Origin: Massilia eburnea
GTDB lineage: Bacteria; Pseudomonadota; Gammaproteobacteria; Burkholderiales; Burkholderiaceae_D
DNA: 64,000 nt
Assembly (NCBI RefSeq): GCF_009720745.1
Contig: NZ_WNKX01000006.1
Location: forward strand, 62,001 to 126,000
Direction of reading: 5' to 3'
In this document: positions 38,544-47,547 of the stretch, piece by piece
Position numbering within the stretch: the stretch's first letter is position 1
Layout of the letters: every line of letters starts with the position of its first letter
Program-made: the position numbers and the translations under genes
Notes under the pieces: model-generated
Database searches by the model: none
What the model was told of the DNA's origin: nothing
Seen by the model: only the letters and a program-made list of their open reading frames with translations

Positions 38544-39284
38544 TCAAGCCGGGTAGCGATGTTTGGCCGACAGGATGACCATGAAGATGAAGCCGTTATC
38601 CGTTGGCACGCGGTAAGCACCCAAAGCGCCGAGGGTGTCGGCGGCGATGGCCGTCATGTGCCAGCCATCCTGCATGTCGGCTGCCCATTTGGGAACGGTG
38701 AGGTGAGGGTAGTCATGTTCTTCGCCGAAGCCGCGCACGGCTTCGATACGGGAGCGGACTTCCTCGAGCAGGCTGAAATTCGCCCAGGACCACATCCAGG
38801 TATTGCTGGACGTCGAGAGTGTTCCCACAAATTCAACGTCGGCCACAAGGTCGGGCAATTCGCCGCCGGAAAAGACCAGTTGCGCGGACTCCTGGTAATA
38901 GTTCCAGCGCGGATAATCGTTGATCTTCAGGTTCGCCGTCATGGCGTCCTGCTTCACTTGGAGCTCTGCGCACTGAATATTCAAGTGACGGTCCCAGTCC
39001 GCCTGTGCCGCATCGTCCAGCCGCGCGACGCTGCGCGCAATCCCATCTTCGTAGCAATGCCCGCAAATCATCTCGACACTTATTTCATCCTCATTGTTCT
39101 CATTCCACTCGCCTTCGCGCTCGAAGATTTCATTGCAAGCGGAACACCAGGCATCGGGCCACGGCTCGTCTTCTTCGGGATAACCGCAATGCCATTGCTG
39201 GACAGGGTTCTCGAGAAGATGCTTGCAGACGCATGCAGGATCGATTTCGCCGTGGGTGGCGCAGGTGAAGGTTTCGGATGTCAT
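38544..39284 (-). CDS. DUF6882-like hypothetical protein with N-terminal Cys/His region
   Basis: A 246-residue cytoplasmic protein. The first 80 residues carry Cys/His pairs that could bind zinc: CATHGEIDPACVCKH, WHCGYPEE, WCSACNEIF, ICGHCYEDG. The C-terminal part (about 110-240) has the WMWSWANFSL motif of DUF6882-type proteins. Function unknown. It is preceded by 211 bp without a gene (38333-38543) on its 3' side, where I see nothing distinct, and is separated from groEL by the groEL terminator. Confidence 0.75.
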   Translation of the reverse strand: MTSETFTCATHGEIDPACVCKHLLENPVQQWHCGYPEEDEPWPDAWCSACNEIFEREGEWNENNEDEISVEMICGHCYEDGIARSVARLDDAAQADWDRHLNIQCAELQVKQDAMTANLKINDYPRWNYYQESAQLVFSGGELPDLVADVEFVGTLSTSSNTWMWSWANFSLLEEVRSRIEAVRGFGEEHDYPHLTVPKWAADMQDGWHMTAIAADTLGALGAYRVPTDNGFIFMVILSAKHRYPA

Positions 39285-39313
39285 GTTAAGCGGCGATTAA
39301 TGGAGCATATGAA

Positions 39314-39347
39314 AAAAGCCTGCAAGGCGTGAACCCTGCAGGCTTTT
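39314..39347 (-). terminator. Rho-independent terminator of groEL
   Basis: Arms AAAAGCCTGCA (39314-39324) and TGCAGGCTTTT (39337-39347) with a 12-nt loop; on the minus strand the stem is followed by a T-run. Confidence 0.88.
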
Positions 39348-39373
39348 GAGAGTCGGCGGGAGCCGGCCTGATA

Positions 39374-41047
<1,674 letters not shown>

Positions 41048-41062
41048 CTAGAGGGGGCGTGA

Positions 41063-41353
41063 TTACTTCTGAACCACAGCCATGATGTCTTCTTCGCGCA
41101 TTACCAGCAGTTCCTGGCCGTCTACCTTGACGGCTTGGCCGGCGTATTTGCCGAACAGAACGCGGTCGCCCACTTTCACTTCCAGAGCACGCACGGTGCC
41201 GTTGTCGGCAACTTTGCCGTTGCCAACTGCCAGCACTTCACCCTGGTCCGGCTTTTCAGCGGCTGCATCAGGGATGATCAGGCCGGACGCGGTCTTGGTT
41301 TCCTGGTCCAGGCGTTTGACGATGACGCGGTCATGCAAAGGGCGAAGGTTCAT
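41063..41353 (-). CDS. groS: Co-chaperonin GroES
   Basis: A 96-residue protein with the GroES signature [16 protein letters not shown] and the mobile loop region [14 protein letters not shown]. It caps the GroEL ring. It is first in the groESL operon, with AAGGAG upstream of the ATG and the CIRCE element in its leader. Confidence 0.99.
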   Translation of the reverse strand: MNLRPLHDRVIVKRLDQETKTASGLIIPDAAAEKPDQGEVLAVGNGKVADNGTVRALEVKVGDRVLFGKYAGQAVKVDGQELLVMREEDIMAVVQK

Positions 41354-41387
41354 ACAAAACTCCTTTTACTCGGTTTATTGACAGTTG

Positions 41388-41414
41388 TTAGCACTCTCGG
41401 CTAACGAGTGCCAA
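41388..41414. promoter_or_regulatory. CIRCE element (HrcA operator)
   Basis: TTAGCACTC-N9-GAGTGCCAA: one mismatch to the consensus TTAGCACTC-N9-GAGTGCTAA. It lies just downstream of the -10 of the groES promoter, the standard place for HrcA repression. hrcA itself is not in the window. Confidence 0.95.
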
Positions 41415-41416
41415 CA

Positions 41417-41446
41417 ATTATAGGGACGACACTTTCCCTTTTCAAG
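41417..41446 (-). promoter_or_regulatory. groESL promoter, sigma-70/sigma-32 overlapping
   Basis: Read on the minus strand: CTTGAAA (41446-41440), then CCCTATAAT. This fits sigma-32 (CTTGAAA-N14-CCCTAT) and, on the same bases, sigma-70 (TTGAAA-N17-TATAAT). Confidence 0.8.
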
Positions 41447-41546
41447 CGAATTTCTTGCGATCCCTCAATCGTTAATTCGATATTAATCATGTAAGAGTGA
41501 TAATTTTTCCCTAAACTGGGCAAATATGTCTTCCGAGGAGGGGTAA

Positions 41547-41912
41547 ATGCACACTTCCATCATGCTTGCGCTGTTGGCGGCTTTGCTCACCGAGGATGGC
41601 GCGCAGCCTTCCTGCGAGGCGGCGCTCGACTTGCTGGTCGTGTCGCCGGCGCCCGGCAGCGTCGTGGCGGTCCAGGAGCAAGTGCGTTTCGAGGGCAGTG
41701 CCTACGATTGCCATGAAGGCGTGCTGGCGGGCGATGCCATCGCCTGGTATTCGGACCGGGACGGCTTGCTGGGGACTGGTGTGATGCTGCGCGTCTCTAC
41801 GCTTAGCCAGGGCGCGCATACGGTGACCATGACCGCCACGGGACGTGATGGCCAATCTGCGAGCGCGTCGTTCAGCCTGCGCGTGGAAGTAGAGGCGCCC
41901 GGCCCGGAATGA
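41547..41912 (+). CDS. Small Ig-like domain protein, probably exported
   Basis: A 121-residue protein preceded by a strong AGGAGGGG site. The start is hydrophobic (MHTSIMLALLAALL), a short signal-like stretch. Residues 28-115 read as a single Ig-like/PKD-like beta-sandwich: VVSPAPGSVVAVQEQVRFEGSAYD, IAWYSDRDGLLGTG, LSQGAHTVTMTATGRDGQ. Such repeats normally decorate large secreted proteins; here the domain stands alone. Two cysteines (C23, C55) may pair. Function unknown. Confidence 0.7.
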   Translation: MHTSIMLALLAALLTEDGAQPSCEAALDLLVVSPAPGSVVAVQEQVRFEGSAYDCHEGVLAGDAIAWYSDRDGLLGTGVMLRVSTLSQGAHTVTMTATGRDGQSASASFSLRVEVEAPGPE

Positions 41913-41984
41913 CCCGGCGGCCCCGGAGGAGGCGACTGGCGGCTGCGGAACAGGCGCCAGTCCAGACCGCGATTTGCCCGGCGA

Positions 41985-42806
41985 TTAATGCTGTTTGCGG
42001 CGATACACGCCCGCCATGCCCAGCAGGCCAATGCCCAGCAGGCCCAGCACGCCTGGTTCCGGCACCTGGCCGTTGAAATCGATAATACTGCTTACCTGGT
42101 TGATCGCAATGACGTGGGCGCCGGCGCATAGCGGGCCGCCATCGCAGACCACACCTTGGGAAGTGTTGTTGTTTGCTGAAAACGCTGCGGTAAAGAAGGG
42201 ATCAGGATCGAAGAAGTAATCCTTGCCCTCGGTGGTCAGGAACCAGGTCATGGTGATGTTCTGGTAAACCCCGCCCAGATTATCGATGCCGGCCGTGGTG
42301 TTCAATGCTGCGGTGGTATACGCCAGCTGCACCTGGCTGCCATTCATGGTGATGCTGGCGTCACTGCCGAGCGTCGCCGAATTGTAGACGTTGTCGTTGT
42401 CCGGATCGGCCCACAACTGCAGGGACAGGGCGTTCGTCGTGCACGTCACGCCTGGACCCAGGATACCGGTGCAGGTGACATCCTGGTGGAAGGTGGCGTA
42501 CAAGCCGTAGTCGAAATTGACGCGGGAATCGCTGGTCGAAATGGAATTCGCATTCAGCGAGAAGCCGTTGAAGAATATGTAGCCGTCATTCGTGTAATCG
42601 GTCCCGACCCCCGTGTACACAATGCGGGCAGAGGAGAAGCCGTTCATGGCGTCAGCCTGGAAGCTGGTGCCTTGCGTGGCGAGGTTATTGCTGTTCGGGT
42701 TGACCCAGAAGATCGGGGCAGCGGCGGCATTACCGGCCGCCAGCACGCCGAGCCCGATTGCCAGGCAGGCTGTGAGGTGTCGAACCCGTGATGTGAGAAT
42801 TTGCAT
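41985..42806 (-). CDS. PEP-CTERM protein, resembling the flocculation-associated PepA family
   Basis: A 273-residue secreted protein. It has a signal peptide (about 10-29, ending NAAAAP), a beta-rich body (FQADAMNGFSSARIVYTG, FDYGLYATFHQDVTCTG, LQLWADPDNDNVYN) and a PEP-CTERM tail: VPEPG, a hydrophobic helix (VLGLLGIGLLGMAGV) and the basic end YRRKQH. Exosortase cuts at PEP and the protein goes to the surface or biofilm matrix. The body resembles PepA, which promotes floc formation in Zoogloea; this match is by memory. GGAGA precedes the ATG. A perfect sigma-54 promoter lies 80 bp upstream, matching RpoN/PrsR control of PEP-CTERM genes. No exosortase gene is in the window. Confidence 0.85.
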   Translation of the reverse strand: MQILTSRVRHLTACLAIGLGVLAAGNAAAAPIFWVNPNSNNLATQGTSFQADAMNGFSSARIVYTGVGTDYTNDGYIFFNGFSLNANSISTSDSRVNFDYGLYATFHQDVTCTGILGPGVTCTTNALSLQLWADPDNDNVYNSATLGSDASITMNGSQVQLAYTTAALNTTAGIDNLGGVYQNITMTWFLTTEGKDYFFDPDPFFTAAFSANNNTSQGVVCDGGPLCAGAHVIAINQVSSIIDFNGQVPEPGVLGLLGIGLLGMAGVYRRKQH

Positions 42807-42885
42807 TGCTAGTCTCCATTGAAAAAAATTGGCATCCGCTTGGGTAAGTGAGCATATTTTTTGTTCCGCTCATGCCCCTACTAAA

Positions 42886-42901
42886 AGCAATTGGCGTGCC
42901 A
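42886..42901 (-). promoter_or_regulatory. Sigma-54 (-24/-12) promoter of the PEP-CTERM gene
   Basis: On the minus strand: TGGCACG-CCAA-TTGCT, a full match to the consensus TGGCACG-N4-TTGC. The transcript would begin near 42874 and give a leader of about 70 nt. Confidence 0.9.
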
Positions 42902-43065
42902 TTTTTAAAATATGGAAAATAAACAATTGTTTAGCATTAACTTTCAAACCACGTCATTGCGGAATGCGACGCCAAATGTAAATTTATCCGACAGGTGACT
43001 TTGAAAAATTAAGTAGGAAATTCAATGACTTGCATGACAAATTTAGGGGAATTTACCATTTTCTG

Positions 43066-43080
43066 TGACTATTTAAGTCA
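43066..43080. promoter_or_regulatory. Palindrome TGACT-ATTTA-AGTCA, candidate enhancer
   Basis: Perfect 5-bp arms, about 165 bp upstream of the sigma-54 promoter, the normal distance for an enhancer-binding protein such as PrsR. The link is inference. Confidence 0.4.
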
Positions 43081-43106
43081 AGAAAAGCGTGAGTATTTAT
43101 CCGGAA

Positions 43107-44018
43107 CTAAATCTTGCCGCCACCCTGTTGCGCCAGCAGGGCATTGATTTTGCGTCGGGCCAATTGAATGGCCAGCCATTGCAGCGGATGGCGGTTGCCG
43201 CCAGGCCGCCAGGTATGCACGTACTTGTCGCGATAGGCGTCGTACTGGAATCCATGCGGGGCGGCGCGAATGTTGCCGCGCTTGAGCATCATCTTGATGG
43301 CTTGGGTGGCGGCGACGCCGGAGCATAACTGGCAGGCCATTGCAGTGGACGCGCCGCGGCGCTCGGCCAGGTTGATCCCGCCCGGCACCAGGTAGCTGCG
43401 GTGCAGCCCGGCCGGCGCCAGGCCAACCAGGAAGCGGATCGCCATCTCCAGTTCCGGCAGGTTGCCCCAACCGAAGTAATCTTCGAAACTCATTCCACCG
43501 GGCACGAAATTCAGTGCCGCAACGCCCATGCCCAGCGGCGCGGCGCACGTGGCGGGCACGCCCATTTCCTCGCACATGGCATAGGTTTGCCTGCGCGCCT
43601 CGAACGCGAAAAAGTCCAGGCCGTCGACATACACGTCGGCGTCTTGCAGGAATTCGCGCAGGTTGCCCTGGTTGACGCCCTGAGGGAAGACGCGGATTTT
43701 CACTTCCGGATTGATGTCACGCGCCATGCGCGCCATCACTTCGACCTTTGGCTGGCCCAGCGTCGAGACGAAGGCGCCGGCCTGGCGGTTGAAGTTGGGG
43801 ACGTCGAAAGTATCGAAGTCGGCGAGGTTGAAGGCGCCCACGCCCATGCGCGCCAGCGTCAGCAAATGTACGCCGCCCACACCGCCGGCGCCGGCGATCG
43901 CCGCGCATCGATGGCGCAGCACCTGCTGCTCCTGTTCGGTCACCCAGCCGATATTGCGCGAAAAGGCCTGTGCGTAGTCAAAGCGGAGCTCATTGTCGGA
44001 TTCGGCCATGGCATTCAT
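43107..44018 (-). CDS. ThiF/MoeB/E1-like adenylyltransferase family protein
   Basis: A 303-residue protein with the ATP-binding Rossmann start CAAIAGAGGVGGVHLLTLARMGVG (about 38-61) and DFDTFDVPNFNRQAG, where ThiF and MoeB have the equivalent NLNRQ. Also present: VNQGNLREFLQDADVYVDGLDFF. Only one CxxC pair is seen (CQLC), not the two zinc CxxC pairs of MoeB/ThiF. Family members adenylate a C-terminal Gly-Gly carrier or a small acid. It overlaps the FeeM-like gene by 4 bp, so the two work together, perhaps in activating an acid or amino acid for acyl transfer. The actual substrate is unknown. Confidence 0.88.
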   Translation of the reverse strand: MNAMAESDNELRFDYAQAFSRNIGWVTEQEQQVLRHRCAAIAGAGGVGGVHLLTLARMGVGAFNLADFDTFDVPNFNRQAGAFVSTLGQPKVEVMARMARDINPEVKIRVFPQGVNQGNLREFLQDADVYVDGLDFFAFEARRQTYAMCEEMGVPATCAAPLGMGVAALNFVPGGMSFEDYFGWGNLPELEMAIRFLVGLAPAGLHRSYLVPGGINLAERRGASTAMACQLCSGVAATQAIKMMLKRGNIRAAPHGFQYDAYRDKYVHTWRPGGNRHPLQWLAIQLARRKINALLAQQGGGKI

Positions 44019-44746
44019 CCCAGGTTTCTAAGGCGATGGATAATCCCCGCTTCCTCACGCTGCGAGAAGAACAGCGGATAAAAAGAACGTTCGTCGGAAT
44101 CGGGCTTGCCGCCGTAGCGGTGGATCTGTTCTTTCATGTAGTGCAGGTCGATGTGCATCAACACGCCGGACACGTTGACGCGCGGGTTGACCACTTCCTC
44201 GCCCAGCTGGCGAAAACCCAGCGAGCGCTGGTAGAACTGGCGATGGCGCGGCGTGACTTCGATGAACAGGCTGTCGTGGCGATGGATATCGTAGGCATAC
44301 ATGACTGCCAGGTGGATGAGCGATGCCAGGTAGGCTTTGGATTGCGCGCCCATGTTGAAGGCCAGTTTGATGAACTCGCACACCTTGTGCTTGCGGGCGC
44401 GGTAGCGGTCCACTTCGTGGCGGAACAATTGATCGGCCAGGATGCCGCAAGGGTTGTCCATGCCCAGCGTCAGGGTGCCGACCGGGTCGTCCTTGCCATA
44501 AGCCATCAGCGTGATGCGGTTGGGGTCGTCTGTCAGCGCATGGGTTCCCTCCAGGCCGCGCCAGGCATACATCTTGTGGATCAGCATGCTTGCCTTGTTG
44601 CGCCCTTCGGGGGTATCGACCAGCCTGATCGCGAAGTTGGTTTCGCCGGTGACGATGTTCTGCATTTGCGCCAGCAAGCGGTCATCGCGAAACTTGTCGT
44701 CGCGATCAAACATGGCCTCAGCCCGTTCAGCCTGCTTTTCCAGCAT
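44015..44746 (-). CDS. FeeM-like N-acyl amino acid synthase (GNAT/autoinducer-synthase fold)
   Basis: A 243-residue protein like FeeM/VbNAS: FAIRLVDTPEGRNKASMLIHKMYAWRGL, RITLMAYGKDDPVGTLTLGMDN, CEFIKLAFNMGAQSKAYLASLIHLAVMYAYDIHRHDSLFIEVTPRHRQFYQRSLGFRQLG (key pieces; the last has the acyl-transferase-type helix). FeeM joins a long-chain acyl group from acyl carrier protein to tyrosine or another amino acid. Start 44746 has GGAGG four bases upstream; the frame to 44887 lacks one. It is 4-bp overlapped by the ThiF-like gene. The kinase gene ends 193 bp upstream; that gap has a GCCGGC hairpin (GCCGGC-N6-GCCGGC) followed by TTATT, a weak terminator. Confidence 0.85.
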   Translation of the reverse strand: MLEKQAERAEAMFDRDDKFRDDRLLAQMQNIVTGETNFAIRLVDTPEGRNKASMLIHKMYAWRGLEGTHALTDDPNRITLMAYGKDDPVGTLTLGMDNPCGILADQLFRHEVDRYRARKHKVCEFIKLAFNMGAQSKAYLASLIHLAVMYAYDIHRHDSLFIEVTPRHRQFYQRSLGFRQLGEEVVNPRVNVSGVLMHIDLHYMKEQIHRYGGKPDSDERSFYPLFFSQREEAGIIHRLRNLG

Positions 44747-44939
44747 ATGCCCTCCGGATTGCTTGTCAGCTAATGTGATCCTTTCGAATATCCATAATGA
44801 CAAGACGAAGCCGCTCTCGCAATAAGCCGGCCTTTGTGCCGGCATTCGACCTGCCGGCGGCGCAGGCCGCCCTCTGGCGGGCCTCATTCTGCTGTTGCTG
44901 CTTGGAGATAATGATTGTGAACTTGATATGACTGATTTG

Positions 44940-46322
44940 CTAGTCGGCAGGCAAGATGAGGCTGAAGCTCACCTGCGCCGGCGTGCATTCTGCCAGGCGC
45001 AATTCGCCGCCATGGGCGCGCGCGATTTCACGCGCCAGGGCCAGGCCAAGGCCGACGCCGGATACGCGGCGGTTGTAGGCATGGTCGGCGCGGTAGAAGC
45101 GGTCGAACAGCCTTTCGCGCTGTTCGAAGGCGATACCGGCTGAGGCGTTCGCAACTTCGATTTGCCAGCTGTCGCCGCTGCGGCGTCCCTGGACGGCGAT
45201 CCAGCCTTGCGGCAGGCCATATTTGACGGCATTGCTGGCCAGGTTCTGCAGCACCTGGCGCAGCAGGTCGGCATCGCCCTCGGTTTCCATGCGCGGCGGC
45301 AGGTCCAGCCGCAGCGGGCGATCGGGCGCCATCATGTCCAGGTCATCGGCCAGTTCGCGCAGCATCGGCACCAGGTCCAGCGGCTGCATCGGAATCTGCA
45401 ATTGGCCGGCATCGGCGCGAGAGAGCATCAGCAGCTTGCGCACCACGTTATCCAGGCGCCGCACTTCGTCCAGCATATCGGCCAGCGCCTGTTCCAGTTC
45501 AGGGTCGTTGCCGGCGCGTTCGAAAGCGCGCTCCAGCTCGCCCTGCAGGATCGAGACCGGCGTGCGCAATTCATGCGCCGCATCGCCGGAAAAGCGCGCC
45601 GACTGCTGGAAGCTGCGGTCCAGCCGGTCCAGCATGTCGTTGAACACGGTGACCAGGCGTTCGAATTCCAGCACCTCTTCATCAGCCGACACGCGCTGCC
45701 GCATGTCGCTGGCGCGGATGCGCTCCATCACGCCGGTCAGGTGCTCGATCGGCCGCATGGCGCGCCCGGCCAGGTACCACGCCACGCCGAACACCAGCAC
45801 ACAGAGGACAAGCACGAACAGGCCGAAGCGCCTGACGGAGACAAACAGCTGCGCTTCCGACAGCGTGGTGTTGACGCCAAGCTGCACCAGCATCGTGCCG
45901 CGCCGGACCTGCCCGATACGCCACTGGCTGCCGCCGCCGTAATAGCTGCGCAGTTCGCTGTCGTCCGTTTCCGGCACCAGCAGCGAGGAGGGCCAGTTGG
46001 GGCTCTGGTAGACAACGCCGCGCTGGAGGTCGACCGCGCGCAGGATGGCGTAGCGCTCATTGCTTCCTTCGGGGGCAAAGCCGCTGAAACTGGCGTTCAG
46101 GTGGGCATCGATGGCTGGCCAAAGCGGTACCGGCGAAGCGCCGAAGCCGGGGCCCGCCAGCTGGGCCGACATGATGCGGTCGATGATCGCCGCACGCCGG
46201 TTCAGCAGGGTCAGGGAGGCGACGAGAAACAGCAAAGCCACCACCGTAATGGCCAGGCCGCCCGTGGTCAGGGCCACCCGCAGGCGGAACGACCGGATGA
46301 AGGGGCGGCGCGCCGGCGTCAT
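44940..46322 (-). CDS. Sensor histidine kinase of an OmpR-type two-component system
   Basis: A 460-residue membrane kinase. TM1 (VALTTGGLAITVVALLFLVASL), a periplasmic region of about 115 residues, TM2 (FGLFVLVLCVLVFGVAWYLAG) and a HAMP domain are followed by the H-box SGDAAHELRTPVSILQGELE. The N-box is LASNAVKYG and the G2 box GVGLGLALA. The degenerate G1 region reads NASAGIAFEQRERLFDRFYR. The start at 46322 overlaps the regulator stop by 4 bp; the longer frame runs inside the regulator gene. The signal is unknown; the kinase style resembles metal-responsive CusS/CopS-type sensors. Confidence 0.9.
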   Translation of the reverse strand: MTPARRPFIRSFRLRVALTTGGLAITVVALLFLVASLTLLNRRAAIIDRIMSAQLAGPGFGASPVPLWPAIDAHLNASFSGFAPEGSNERYAILRAVDLQRGVVYQSPNWPSSLLVPETDDSELRSYYGGGSQWRIGQVRRGTMLVQLGVNTTLSEAQLFVSVRRFGLFVLVLCVLVFGVAWYLAGRAMRPIEHLTGVMERIRASDMRQRVSADEEVLEFERLVTVFNDMLDRLDRSFQQSARFSGDAAHELRTPVSILQGELERAFERAGNDPELEQALADMLDEVRRLDNVVRKLLMLSRADAGQLQIPMQPLDLVPMLRELADDLDMMAPDRPLRLDLPPRMETEGDADLLRQVLQNLASNAVKYGLPQGWIAVQGRRSGDSWQIEVANASAGIAFEQRERLFDRFYRADHAYNRRVSGVGLGLALAREIARAHGGELRLAECTPAQVSFSLILPAD

Positions 46323-47008
46323 GCTTCGCTGTCCGGCTTGCGCAGGCGGTAGCCGACGCCGCGCACCGCTTCGATCGCGACATGCTCGGGCAGGGCGAGC
46401 TTCTTGCGCAGGCGCTGGATGCAGACGTCCACCATATTGGTCTGCGGGTCGAAGTCGTAGCCCCACACATGCTCCAGGATCTGGGTGCGGGTGTAGACGC
46501 GGCCCGGAGCGCGCATCAGGTATTCCATCAGGTTGAATTCTCGGCTGGTCAGCTCGACCTCGCGGCCATCCAGATGGGCCACGCGCGCCAGGCGGTCCAG
46601 CTTGAGCGGACCGGCGGACAGCACGTTCTGCCGCTCGCCGCTGACGCGCCGACGCAAGGCGTGGATGCGCGCCACCAGTTCTTCCATGTAGAACGGCTTG
46701 GCCAGGTAATCGTCGGCGCCCAGGTTCAGGCCCTGCAGGCGGTCGTCCAGCTCATTGCGCGCTGTCAGCAGGATGACCGGCGTATCGCGGCCATCGCGGC
46801 GCAGGGCTTTCAGGATCGCCAGCCCGTCGCGGCCCGGCACCATGATATCGAGCAGGATGATGTCGTACTGGCGTGACAGGGCGTAGTCATAGCCCAGGTT
46901 CCCATCTTCGCAATGGTCCACAAGGAAGCCTTGTTCGCGCAATCCGCTGCAAACAAAGCTGGCTATTCGCTGTTCGTCTTCTACCAGGAGGGCTTTCATC
47001 CTCGGCAT
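46319..47008 (-). CDS. OmpR-family response regulator
   Basis: A 229-residue regulator: receiver with D54 (IILLDIMVPGRDG), LTARNELDD, K103-type KPF (DYLAKPFYMEEL), and a C-terminal winged helix (REVELTSREFNLMEYLMRAPGRVYTRTQILEHVWGYDFDPQTNMVDVCIQRLRKKL, split). It is of the CusR/CopR group by look. The start may be the ATG three codons in (46999). A perfect 20-bp palindrome with TTACAA-N2-TTGTAA core lies 42 bp upstream and is probably its own binding site. It precedes the kinase gene with a 4-bp overlap. Confidence 0.93.
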   Translation of the reverse strand: MPRMKALLVEDEQRIASFVCSGLREQGFLVDHCEDGNLGYDYALSRQYDIILLDIMVPGRDGLAILKALRRDGRDTPVILLTARNELDDRLQGLNLGADDYLAKPFYMEELVARIHALRRRVSGERQNVLSAGPLKLDRLARVAHLDGREVELTSREFNLMEYLMRAPGRVYTRTQILEHVWGYDFDPQTNMVDVCIQRLRKKLALPEHVAIEAVRGVGYRLRKPDSEA

Positions 47009-47049
47009 TCTTCCAGAAAGTCAAAACCTGCGTCAATGCGGCGAGCTTC

Positions 47050-47069
47050 CGATTACAACTTTGTAATCG
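47050..47069. promoter_or_regulatory. Perfect palindrome CGATTACAA-CT-TTGTAATCG (CopR/CusR-type box)
   Basis: 9-bp arms with a 2-bp centre, between the response regulator (minus) and a 41-codon ORF (plus). The TTACAA-N2-TTGTAA form is like copper/heavy-metal OmpR regulator boxes (CusR: TGACAA-N2-TTGTCA). Confidence 0.75.
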
Positions 47070-47134
47070 AGCCGTGGCCTGTCCTGTCATCTTCGCTTGC
47101 TGTAATGGCGGTGTTGACATACGGGAGAACGGCC

Positions 47135-47260
47135 ATGAGCATCGGCATCTGGTTCAAGGAACTTGGCAATGACCTGGCCGATATCGGCGGCGCATTCAAG
47201 GACGTCTGCATCGACATCGCGGCCGCGGCGCGGAAGATTGCAGGGCGGGGCGCCAAATGA
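47135..47260 (+). CDS. Possible small protein, 41 aa
   Basis: ATG at 47135 with GGGAGAA upstream, stop TGA at 47258-47260. The translated peptide starts MSIGIWFKELGNDLADIGG and ends in an amphipathic Ala-rich helix (IDIAAAARKIAGRG). It lies 66 bp after the 20-bp palindrome, divergent from the response regulator, so it could be a target of that system. No homologue is recognised; it may be non-coding. Confidence 0.4.
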   Translation: MSIGIWFKELGNDLADIGGAFKDVCIDIAAAARKIAGRGAK

Positions 47261-47290
47261 GCTACAATCCCAGGCATGTCTAACACCAAG

Positions 47291-47319
47291 TTGACCGTGC
47301 AATCGTGCGGCACTATAGT
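47291..47319 (+). promoter_or_regulatory. Sigma-70 promoter of zapB-zapA
   Basis: TTGACC (47291-47296), 17-bp spacer, TATAGT (47314-47319). The expected start lies at about 47325-47327, on the ATG of zapB, predicting a leaderless mRNA. Confidence 0.65.
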
Positions 47320-47325
47320 TTCTGG

Positions 47326-47547
47326 ATGATCGCAGACTACCAAGAACTTTCCGATAAAATCGACCGCCTTGCGGAACTCGCGCACACCTTGCGTCGAGAG
47401 AACGCTCAGTTGCGCCAGGCCAATGCAGCCCTGGTGGCCGATAACCTTGAATACCAACGCCGCCTGGGTGAAGCTCACGCGCGTGTGATGGCGCTGCTGG
47501 ACAAGATCCCGGCTGCGGAAGCAGACACCCCTGAGGATGCCCAATGA
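47326..47547 (+). CDS. zapB: Cell-division protein ZapB-like coiled coil
   Basis: A 73-residue protein, nearly all coiled coil: LSDKIDRLAELAHTLRRENAQLRQANAALVADNLEYQRRLGEA (heptads over about 8-50). ZapB-like proteins sit at the Z-ring and bind ZapA, which is encoded next with a 4-bp overlap (ATGA). I choose the ATG at 47326; the GTG at 47305 lies inside the promoter. There is no Shine-Dalgarno, in line with leaderless translation. The pair precedes 6S RNA, an order common in Proteobacteria. Confidence 0.8.
   Translation: MIADYQELSDKIDRLAELAHTLRRENAQLRQANAALVADNLEYQRRLGEAHARVMALLDKIPAAEADTPEDAQ

Larger units (their letters stand above)
42807..43106. other. AT-rich control region of the PEP-CTERM gene
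   Basis: These 300 bases have no gene. They hold the sigma-54 promoter at 42886-42901 and a TGACT-N5-AGTCA palindrome at 43066-43080. They are visibly richer in A+T than the surroundings, and repeat TGACT several times. Confidence 0.7.

Noticed and set aside
44015..44746. FeeM-like protein as an acyl-homoserine-lactone synthase
   Set aside because: The fold family is shared, but the sequence blocks match N-acyl amino acid synthases and there is no LuxR gene nearby.
46913..47134. Long form of the small ORF from 46913
   Set aside because: It overlaps the response regulator antisense and lacks a ribosome site; only the part from 47135 has one.
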